Source: RGIG995 sp045635765
GTDB lineage: Bacteria > Bacillota > Clostridia > Oscillospirales > UBA644
Direction: 5' to 3'
Assembly (NCBI GenBank): GCA_045635765.1
Contig: JAZTWH010000083.1
Span: 1 to 17,728, forward strand
Length of the DNA: 17,728 nt
The position numbers were made by a program, and so were the translations under genes. Under the pieces are notes generated by a model. That model was not told the DNA's origin, did no database searches, and saw only the letters and a list, made by a program, of their open reading frames with translations. Below are positions 1 through 6,412 of this stretch, piece after piece. How positions within the stretch are numbered: the stretch's first letter is position 1; the number at the start of each line of letters is the position of its first letter.

Positions 1-416
1 GCAATCAGGGATTGATGGTTGATGGCAATCAGAAGCATCGTCTCCAACAGCTGGGCCTGAATGGCCGGCCCCTTCACCGTCACAATCGGTTCGTTGGGGA
101 AGATGGGCGTCCCCTCGGGAACGGCACGGACGTCACATTCAAACCGAAAATCGGAAAGATACTGCAAAAATTCTTCACAAAACAACCCCTTGGAACGGAG
201 ATACCCAATGTCCTCCGGGGTAAAATGCAGTCCCTTGATATATTCAATGACCGATTGCAATCCCGCCGCAATGGCAAAGCCACCGTTGTCGGGAACTTTT
301 CGGAAATAGAGGTCAAAACAACTGATCGTGTCCTTTTTTCCCTGTTTAAAATATCCGTTGCCCATGGTAAATTCGTAAAAGTCACAGAGCAAAGCGTCGT
401 TATAGATCAAATTCAT
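1..416 (-). CDS. pncB: Nicotinate phosphoribosyltransferase, N-terminal part (partial at left edge)
   Basis: Converts nicotinate and PRPP to nicotinate mononucleotide, the entry step of NAD salvage (Preiss-Handler route) in the cytosol. The minus frame from the ATG at 416 stays open to the window edge and gives 138 residues starting MNLIYNDALLCDFYEFTMGN. This D-x-Y-x-x-T-M-x-x-x-Y opening is typical of the family. It is followed by FRKVPDNGGFAIAAGL near residues 38-53, an FPNEPIVTVKGP segment, and LLETMLLIAINHQSLIA at the truncation, all close to clostridial PncB as I recall it. The catalytic His and phosphate-binding parts lie outside the window. An AAGGAG site about 11 nt upstream supports this start. 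It follows the LRR gene by 76 nt on the same strand with no convincing terminator or promoter between, so read-through is possible. Confidence 0.9.
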   Translation of the reverse strand, partial: MNLIYNDALLCDFYEFTMGNGYFKQGKKDTISCFDLYFRKVPDNGGFAIAAGLQSVIEYIKGLHFTPEDIGYLRSKGLFCEEFLQYLSDFRFECDVRAVPEGTPIFPNEPIVTVKGPAIQAQLLETMLLIAINHQSLI

Positions 417-492
417 GGAAACCGATTCTCCTTTATTCCGTGCCGTTACTAACCCCTTACTTAGAGGGGGAAAGCTCCGATATGCCGGGGCC

Positions 493-2385
493 TTAATATC
501 CCCGTTCCGTCGCCCAGTTGCGGGCATAGGTATCTTTGGTCGTTTTTATGGTCTTAATCCTGGTACAGCGGGCAAAGGGATCTTCTCCGATGGCGGTCAC
601 CGTAGCCGGCAGAGTAACGGTGGACAGATAGGTCCCCGAAAAGGCTCCGTCTCCGATGGTCAACAGGCCCGTCCGAAGGGTCACGGTTTGCAGAGTGGAG
701 CAACCGGAAAAGGCGTAATCCCCAATGGTTGCCACCGTGGCCGGAAGGGAAATGGCCTCCAGTCTGGAGCAATTGACAAAGGCTCCGGCTCCGATTTGGG
801 TCTGTCCGTTCAGAGTGACCTCAATCATATCCGTACACTTTGCAAAGGCGTTGGCCGGGATCACCGACAGCGTGGCCGGAAGAGAGATCCCCTTCAGTGA
901 CCGGCACATGGCAAAGGCTCCCTGTCCCAGGGCCGAAAGCCCCGAAGGAATCAGAACCCCGGAAAGGGCTTCGCACCCGGCAAAGGCTTCTTCTCCAATA
1001 TGGGTCATGGTCGGAGGAAGCAGAACGGACGACAGGGCCTTGCAGTTGCGGAAAGCACCGTCTCCGATGACGGTGACCGTGGAGGGGATCTGCACCGTCG
1101 TTAAGGTTCGGTTCCCTTCAAAGGCTCCGGACCCAATGACTTTAATATCCTCCCCAAGGGTAATTGCGGTTTCGGTCCCAAAATATTTTACCAAAATGCC
1201 GTCGCCTAAAACAATCTGCGTCTGCCGTTCGGCGGGGATGGTTGTGTAGGCAAAGCATTCTTTTCCGATGGTCTCTACGTTTTTTCCTCCGGTGAATTTG
1301 ATCAGCCCGGAACATCGATAAAAGGATCGGTTGCCCAGGGACTTCACCGAATCGGGGAGAAATACCGAGATCAGAGACGTGCAATCTTCGAATACTTCGT
1401 CTCCCAATCCCTCAAGTCCTTCCGGGAGTGAAACCGTTCGCAGATTTTCACAGCAACGGAATACTCCCACCCCCGTCTCTCTGACCGTTGCCGGCAGAGC
1501 AATTTTCTTAAGGTCGGTCTCCGTAAAGGAATAATCCCCCAGGCCGGTCAAGCCTTCCGGAAGGGTGATCTGCGTAAGACCTGTCTCCGCAAAGGCATAA
1601 TTCCCAATATGGGTCAATCCCGCCGGCAGGGTCACTTTTTGCAGATTCGTGCATTGCCGGAAGGTTTGATCCTTGATCTCTTTGATTCCCGAAGGAATAA
1701 TAATTTCGTTCAATTCTCCGCAGCCGTAAAAGGCGTTTTTCCCCAGCTCCGTCAGATGCCCCGAGAGGGACACGGAGGTCAGGTTAATGCATCCGGAAAA
1801 GGCATGATCGCCGATCCGAGTCACCGTAGAATACATAACGATCGATTGAATGTCCGTAAATGCAAAGGCCTCGTCGTCAATGGCCGTGACGGTTTTCCCG
1901 TCTATGACCCGGGGCAGAATGACGTCCTCCTCCATCCCCAGATAACCGCAGATGGCAACGGTTCCGTCCTCCTTCACCCGATACGCAAAGGCAGTTTCGT
2001 GGGTCGCCGAGTGATCGTAGTTCCATTCTTCTTCGGTGCGGTCGCCGTCCAAGAGGGCTTCCAGCCACGAAATCTGAACTCCGCCTTCCTCCGAAATTTT
2101 GGGAATTTGATAAAGAATCGTGGCAAGTCCCGCAATGCCCAAAAAGGCAAGGACCGCCGTCACGTACCGAAATACGGTCCGGGACGTGGTTTCCGGTGTC
2201 GGTTCCGGCCTGCTTCCGTCGGGGTTTTTTCCGCAAAGCCGACGCCAAAACCGTAACGTGGCAGGGATTTTCATCCTTCGAGCCTTCGGTCTTTCGGTTT
2301 CGGGTTGATCTATGAATTCTTCCGTAACACGCTTTGCGTGCTTGTTCCCGGAATGGTTTTTTTTCGGTTTGCTCCATCGGGCCAT
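493..2385 (-). CDS. Membrane-anchored BspA-type leucine-rich repeat protein (LRR_5)
   Basis: A 630-aa protein. Residues 1-70 are basic, then polar and Pro/Thr-rich. Residues 72-93 form one hydrophobic helix, and the remainder is predicted to be outside the cell (N-in, uncleaved anchor). From about residue 133 to 620 there are roughly 19 units of 22-23 residues of the form LPxxVtxIGdxAFxxCxxLxxV, the Treponema pallidum/BspA LRR pattern (LRR_5). A longer irregular unit sits near residues 370-400. The end, YARNWATERGY, resembles the usual terminus of such proteins. Known relatives bind host or surface ligands or act in adhesion; the ligand here cannot be told. No LPXTG or dockerin is visible. 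A GGAGG site 8 nt upstream of the ATG supports the start, and a good extended -10 promoter lies at 2444-2472. Confidence 0.88.
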   Translation of the reverse strand: MARWSKPKKNHSGNKHAKRVTEEFIDQPETERPKARRMKIPATLRFWRRLCGKNPDGSRPEPTPETTSRTVFRYVTAVLAFLGIAGLATILYQIPKISEEGGVQISWLEALLDGDRTEEEWNYDHSATHETAFAYRVKEDGTVAICGYLGMEEDVILPRVIDGKTVTAIDDEAFAFTDIQSIVMYSTVTRIGDHAFSGCINLTSVSLSGHLTELGKNAFYGCGELNEIIIPSGIKEIKDQTFRQCTNLQKVTLPAGLTHIGNYAFAETGLTQITLPEGLTGLGDYSFTETDLKKIALPATVRETGVGVFRCCENLRTVSLPEGLEGLGDEVFEDCTSLISVFLPDSVKSLGNRSFYRCSGLIKFTGGKNVETIGKECFAYTTIPAERQTQIVLGDGILVKYFGTETAITLGEDIKVIGSGAFEGNRTLTTVQIPSTVTVIGDGAFRNCKALSSVLLPPTMTHIGEEAFAGCEALSGVLIPSGLSALGQGAFAMCRSLKGISLPATLSVIPANAFAKCTDMIEVTLNGQTQIGAGAFVNCSRLEAISLPATVATIGDYAFSGCSTLQTVTLRTGLLTIGDGAFSGTYLSTVTLPATVTAIGEDPFARCTRIKTIKTTKDTYARNWATERGY

Positions 2386-2443
2386 GTGTCTGCCTCCGCT
2401 TTTGACACGTGCGTGCGCGTCTGAAATTTTGTATATTATTTAT

Positions 2444-2472
2444 ATTATATCATAATCGACGGAGTAATACAA
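2444..2472 (-). promoter_or_regulatory. Sigma-A-type promoter of the LRR gene
   Basis: On the minus strand, TTGTAT (2472-2467) is followed by a 17-nt spacer and TATAAT (2449-2444), with a TG one base before the -10 (extended -10). The leader to the LRR start codon is about 50 nt. The 40-bp repeat array begins about 60 bp upstream of the -35. Confidence 0.7.
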
Positions 2473-2530
2473 GGGTTGAAATACGATTTTTTTGTGAAAA
2501 TTGGAGATTTTTCGCCCATCCACCGATTTC

Positions 2531-2730
2531 GTTCGCACGAAATAATTCCGGCTATTCACCATTCATGACAGTCCGCACAAAATAATTCCGGCTATTCACC
2601 ATTCATGACCGTCCGCACGAAATAATTCCTGAAATTCACCATTCATACCTGTCCGCACGAAACAACCCCGGCCATTCACCATCCATATCATTCCCAACGA
2701 AACAATTCCGGCCATTCACCATTTGTGGTT
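2531..2730. repeat. Five tandem copies of a 40-bp repeat
   Basis: Units start at exactly 2531, 2571, 2611, 2651 and 2691. The core, read on the plus strand, is about CGAAATAATTCCGG, then CTATTCACCATTCATGA. Copies 1 and 2 are nearly identical, copy 3 changes the middle, copies 4 and 5 are more diverged, and a degraded sixth unit may continue past 2731. A 40-bp period is not a multiple of three, so it does not encode a repeated peptide. There are no spacers between units, so it is not a CRISPR. It fills most of the gap between the divergent LRR and small-membrane-protein genes; the rest of 2386-2760 holds the LRR promoter and the two leaders. Function unknown. Confidence 0.9.
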
Positions 2731-2760
2731 GCCTGCATAAAATGGATTGAGGTGATGGAA

Positions 2761-2931
2761 ATGCTTTTTGGTAATCTGAACAACTGCTCGGGCAACAACG
2801 ACAGCTCCAATTCCTGGTGGATCATTGTAATCGCAATCATCGTCCTGTACTTCCTCTGCTTTGACCGTTCCTATGACAACAATTGCTGTGACCGCTGCGA
2901 CAACAATCGGTGCGATAACCGCTGTTGCTGA
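2761..2931 (+). CDS. Small membrane protein with Cys/Asn/Asp-rich tail, function unknown
   Basis: A 56-aa protein starting MLFGNLNNCSGNNDSSNSWW. It has one hydrophobic segment at about residues 19-33 (WWIIVIAIIVLYFLC) and a hydrophilic tail with a CC-x2-C-x4-C-x3-CC arrangement rich in Asn, Asp and Arg. I do not recognise a named family; small Cys/Asn-rich single-pass proteins of this look are seen as hypotheticals in Clostridia. The tail cysteines could bind metal or form disulfides (inference). ATG 2761 was chosen because GAGGTG ends 6 nt upstream; the in-frame ATG 2755 would abut that site. An upstream promoter is not clear. A hairpin follows at 2951. Confidence 0.6.
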   Translation: MLFGNLNNCSGNNDSSNSWWIIVIAIIVLYFLCFDRSYDNNCCDRCDNNRCDNRCC

Positions 2932-2950
2932 ATCCATTCTTTTCTCCGGG

Positions 2951-2985
2951 GCCGCCTGCCGTAGGGTCGGGCGGCTTCTGCTTTT
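2951..2985 (+). terminator. Candidate terminator after the small membrane protein
   Basis: GCCGCCTG pairs with CGGGCGGC (one G-T pair) around a 9-nt loop at 2951-2975. It is followed by a weak T-rich run (TTCTGCTTTT). It lies 20 bp past the stop codon. Confidence 0.55.
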
Positions 2986-3004
2986 GAAAATTTTGTAAAT
3001 TCTC

Positions 3005-3033
3005 TTGTAAATTGGTCAAAAGTGTTGTATAAT
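3005..3033 (+). promoter_or_regulatory. Sigma-A-type promoter of mtaB
   Basis: TTGTAA (3005-3010), 17-nt spacer, TATAAT (3028-3033). The predicted start of transcription is near 3040, about 33 nt before the GTG start codon of mtaB. Confidence 0.75.
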
Positions 3034-3073
3034 GTATAAGATTAGTACATAATGGATGGAGGCCCGGATTCTC

Positions 3074-4357
3074 GTGAAAATTTCCTTTTGTACCTTGGGT
3101 TGTAAAGTGAACCACTATGAGACCCAGGTTCTTCGTCGCTTGTTTGCCGAACGAGGGGCTGAATTTGTCTCCTTCGGAACCCCTTGTGACGTTTGTGTAA
3201 TTCATTCCTGTGCCGTTACGGAGGAAAGTTCCCGAAAAAGCCGACAAATGATGCGGCGTGCCCGGCGGACCTCCCCGAATGCCGTCGTCTGTGTGCTGGG
3301 ATGCCTTGCCCAGACCGACCCCGATACCCTCGAAGAAGCGGATATTGTTCTCGGGAATAAGGACAAGACCCGGCTCCCCTCCCTGGTGGACGAGTTTCTT
3401 GCCTTGGGAAAGCCCCTGCGGGAAGTTCCCCCCATTCTGTCCCACCGTACCTTTGAAGAGATGACTCTCGTCAGCGACGAACGGGTCCGGGCTACGGTCA
3501 AGATTCAGGACGGTTGCTGTAATTTTTGTGCGTATTGCATCATTCCCTATGCCCGGGGGCCCATCCGCAGTAAGGAGCTGGATGCCGCCCTTCTTGAGGT
3601 GGAACAGCTGGTGAAAAAGGGGTACCGTGAAATTGTTCTCACCGGCATCCATCTGGACAGCTACGGGAAAGAGCACGGCCGGTTTTCTCTTTGCGATTTG
3701 TTGGAAAAGCTCGATGCCATTCCCGGGCTGGAACGGGTCCGTCTGGGGTCCACCGAGCCGGTGATGGTGACTCCCGAAACGGTGGAACGGCTGAGAAGAC
3801 TCAAGCATCTTTGCCCCCATTTTAATCTTTCCCTGCAAAGCGGATGCACCTCCACCCTCAAGCGAATGGGTCGTCGTTATACGGCGGAGGAATATGCCCG
3901 GGGTGCGGAGCTTCTGCGTAACGCCTTTCCTGATCTTTCCCTGACCACCGATATTATCGTTGGTTTCCCGGGGGAGACGGAAGAGGAATTCTCTGAAACC
4001 CTTGATTTTGCTGAAAAAATCGGTTTTTCTAAAATTAACGTGTTCCCCTTTTCTCCTCGCCGGGGAACTGCCGCCTGGGATATGCCGAATCCCGTGGATC
4101 CGGCGGTAAAAAAGGAGCGATGCCGCCGTCTGCTGGACCTTTCCGCCCGCTTGGAGCAAACACACCGGGAACGGTACCTGGGAAGAACCCTTCCCATCCT
4201 GTTTGAACAAGGAAAAAAAGGCTGTTTTACCGGATCTGCTCCCAACGCCCTTACGGTTACGGTGAAAAGCGATCTCTGCCTTACGGGGCAAATCTTTCCT
4301 GTAAAGATAATCGGGATCGGGCCGGCAGGTTGTGAGGGAGACTTGCAAAATTCGTAA
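3074..4357 (+). CDS. mtaB: tRNA t6A37 C2-methylthiotransferase MtaB (radical SAM)
   Basis: Converts N6-threonylcarbamoyladenosine to its 2-methylthio form at position 37 of ANN-decoding tRNAs, using S-adenosylmethionine and two 4Fe-4S clusters. From the GTG start the protein is 427 aa. The N-terminal methylthiotransferase domain begins KISFCTLGCKVN, with auxiliary-cluster cysteines C10, C46 (HSCAVTE) and C77 (LGCLAQ). The radical-SAM CxxxCxxC is at C148, C152 and C155 (CNFCAYC). The segment REIVLTGIHLDSYG and a poorly conserved TRAM-like C-terminus agree with MtaB rather than MiaB or RimO. GTG 3074 is preferred over ATG 3056 because GGAGG ends about 11 nt before it and the family normally starts MK-x4-TLGCKVN. 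The last codons overlap the promoter of the topoisomerase operon. Confidence 0.92.
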   Translation: MKISFCTLGCKVNHYETQVLRRLFAERGAEFVSFGTPCDVCVIHSCAVTEESSRKSRQMMRRARRTSPNAVVCVLGCLAQTDPDTLEEADIVLGNKDKTRLPSLVDEFLALGKPLREVPPILSHRTFEEMTLVSDERVRATVKIQDGCCNFCAYCIIPYARGPIRSKELDAALLEVEQLVKKGYREIVLTGIHLDSYGKEHGRFSLCDLLEKLDAIPGLERVRLGSTEPVMVTPETVERLRRLKHLCPHFNLSLQSGCTSTLKRMGRRYTAEEYARGAELLRNAFPDLSLTTDIIVGFPGETEEEFSETLDFAEKIGFSKINVFPFSPRRGTAAWDMPNPVDPAVKKERCRRLLDLSARLEQTHRERYLGRTLPILFEQGKKGCFTGSAPNALTVTVKSDLCLTGQIFPVKIIGIGPAGCEGDLQNS

Positions 4358-4371
4358 AAATGTGGTATAAT
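4343..4371 (+). promoter_or_regulatory. Extended -10 promoter of the topoisomerase operon
   Basis: TTGCAA (4343-4348), 17-nt spacer, TATAAT (4366-4371), with TGG directly before the -10. The -35 lies inside the last codons of mtaB. It gives the downstream pair a leader of about 35 nt. Confidence 0.75.
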
Positions 4372-4414
4372 AAACTTTAACGACACAATAGGTGAATAAG
4401 GAGAGGGTTATTTC

Positions 4415-6394
4415 GTGTCAAACGAATACAACAACGAGAGCATAAAATCTCTGAAAGGTGCAGACCGGGTCCGTCTTCGCCCTTCGGTTATTTTCGGGTC
4501 CAACGGATTGGAAGGATGTTGCCATTCCTTTTTTGAAATTCTTTCCAACTCCATCGACGAGTTTAAAGAGGGGAGAGGCTCGAAGATCATCGTCACCTGC
4601 TACGAGGACCATTCCATTGAGGTCCAGGATTTCGGCAACGGGATCCCCGTGGACTACAACCAAAAGGAAAAGGCCTATAACTGGGAACTCCTCTTTTGTG
4701 AGATGTACGCCGGAGGGAAGTACGGGGACGATACGGGCAACTACGAATATTCTTTGGGATTGAACGGCTTGGGTCTGTGTGCCACCCAGTATGCGTCGGA
4801 GTTTATGGAGGCGGAGATTTACGACGGAAATTACCAGTACAAGCTGGAATTTCGGGAAGGCCACCCCGTAGAGAAGAACAAGGACGAGGTTCTGAAGAAG
4901 GTTCCCATGAAGCACAAACGGGGCTCCACCATTCACTGGAAGCCCGACCTGAAGGTTTTTACGGAGATCGACATACCCCGTTCTTATTTTCAGGGCGTAC
5001 TGCAGCAACAGGCCATCTGTAACGCCGGATTGACCTTGGTGCTTCGCTGGCAGAATCCCGTGGATAAAAAGTTTGAAGAAGAAACCTACTGCTATGAAAA
5101 AGGAATCGAAGATTATATCAATTCCTTTATCGGGGACGACGCCATCGCCGCCCCTCAGCTATGGTCCGCTGACCGTCAGGGCCGGGACCGGGAGGACCTG
5201 CCCGAATATAAGGTCCGCCTGAATATTGCCTGTGCCTTCTCCAACCGGGTCAATCGGATGGAATATTATCACAATTCCAGCTTTTTGGAATACGGTGGTT
5301 CCCCCGATAAGGCCGTGAAATCTGCCTTTGTTTACGCCTTTGACAACTACATCAAAAAACTGGGAAAATACACCAAAAACGAAGGAAAAATCACCTTTCA
5401 GGATATTCAGGACTGCTTGGTTCTGATCTCCAACTCTTACTCTACCTCCACCTCCTACGAAAACCAGACCAAAAAGGCGATCAACAATAAGTTCATTTAC
5501 GATGCGATGAATGAATTCCTCCGCCATTCCCTGGAGATCTATTTTATTGAGCACAAGCCGGAAGCGGATAAGATTGCGGAACAGATTCTGGTCAATAAAC
5601 GGAGCCGGGAAAATGCAGAAAAGACCCGTCAGAATCTGAAAAAGAAACTGACGGTGGAGATGGACATCACCAACCGGGTGGAGAAGTTCGTGGATTGCCG
5701 GTCCAAGGACCCCGCCGTCCGAGAACTGTATATCGTGGAAGGGGACTCCGCGTTGGGTTCCGTAAAATTTGCCCGGCAAGCGGAATTTCAGGCCGTTATG
5801 CCCATCCGCGGAAAGATCCTCAACTGTCTCAAGGTCGAATACAACAAGATTCTTAAATCCCCCATTATCACCGACCTGATCAAGGTTTTGGGATGCGGCG
5901 TAGATATCAAGATCAAGGGAAGCGAGGAATCCTCCTTCAATATCGACAATCTGCGATTCGGCAAAATTATTATCTGCACCGATGCGGACGTGGACGGCTA
6001 TCAGATCCGAACCTTGGTCCTGGCGATGATCTACCGCCTGACTCCCAAGCTTCTGGAAGAAGGCAAGGTCTATATTGCAGAATCCCCCCTTTATGAAATT
6101 ACCCAAAAGGACAAGACCTGGTTTGCTTATACCGATAAAGAAAAGGCGGAAATCCTTTCCAGCCTTACGGGGAAATATACGGTACAGCGATCGAAGGGGC
6201 TCGGTGAAAACGAGCCGGAAATGATGAAACTGACCACCATGGACCCGGAAACCCGCCGCCTGATCCAGGTGCTCCCGGAGGACGGAGAGAAGACCTCCCA
6301 AGTCTTCGATATGCTTCTCGGGGACGATCTGGAAGGCCGAAAACGGCATATTGCCGAGTGCGGAGCCCAATTCCTGGAACTGGCGGACATTTAA
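4415..6394 (+). CDS. parE: Type IIA DNA topoisomerase, B (ATPase/toprim) subunit, divergent ParE/GyrB homologue
   Basis: ATP-binding subunit of a type IIA topoisomerase, working with the next gene to pass one DNA duplex through another. 659 aa. The GHKL ATPase has EILSNSIDEF (E41 base, N45 for Mg) and DFGNGIPVD (D72). The ATP-lid segment is GLNGLGLCATQYASEF (115-130), where gyrase usually has a GVGASVVNALS-like sequence. The transducer has YENQTKKAINN, with the QTK lysine at 353. The toprim domain has VEGDSALGS (E442), IRGKILN and TDADVDGYQIRT (523/525/527). It ends with SKGLGENEPEMM and TTMDPETRRL. Core catalytic residues are kept, but several usually invariant neighbours differ. The GTG start has AAGGAG about 11 nt upstream. 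The parE symbol is provisional: a second, non-gyrase enzyme is likely because the partner lacks a GyrA box. Confidence 0.85.
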   Translation: MSNEYNNESIKSLKGADRVRLRPSVIFGSNGLEGCCHSFFEILSNSIDEFKEGRGSKIIVTCYEDHSIEVQDFGNGIPVDYNQKEKAYNWELLFCEMYAGGKYGDDTGNYEYSLGLNGLGLCATQYASEFMEAEIYDGNYQYKLEFREGHPVEKNKDEVLKKVPMKHKRGSTIHWKPDLKVFTEIDIPRSYFQGVLQQQAICNAGLTLVLRWQNPVDKKFEEETYCYEKGIEDYINSFIGDDAIAAPQLWSADRQGRDREDLPEYKVRLNIACAFSNRVNRMEYYHNSSFLEYGGSPDKAVKSAFVYAFDNYIKKLGKYTKNEGKITFQDIQDCLVLISNSYSTSTSYENQTKKAINNKFIYDAMNEFLRHSLEIYFIEHKPEADKIAEQILVNKRSRENAEKTRQNLKKKLTVEMDITNRVEKFVDCRSKDPAVRELYIVEGDSALGSVKFARQAEFQAVMPIRGKILNCLKVEYNKILKSPIITDLIKVLGCGVDIKIKGSEESSFNIDNLRFGKIIICTDADVDGYQIRTLVLAMIYRLTPKLLEEGKVYIAESPLYEITQKDKTWFAYTDKEKAEILSSLTGKYTVQRSKGLGENEPEMMKLTTMDPETRRLIQVLPEDGEKTSQVFDMLLGDDLEGRKRHIAECGAQFLELADI

Positions 6395-6412
6395 AGGAGG
6401 GAGGAGGAAAAA

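Noticed and set aside
12..452. 146-aa plus-strand frame at the left edge
   Set aside because: Overlaps the pncB reading frame on the other strand, which has clear family motifs and a good ribosome binding site.
421..492. Terminator between the LRR gene and pncB (CCCC...GGGG)
   Set aside because: Only about 4 bp of stem and no T-run on the minus strand.
2531..2730. CRISPR array
   Set aside because: The repeats are directly contiguous with no unique spacers, and no cas genes are present.
2837..4348. 503-aa open frame on the minus strand opposite mtaB
   Set aside because: Antisense to a gene with intact radical-SAM motifs; its composition is low-complexity Gly/Pro/His-rich and lacks a recognisable domain.
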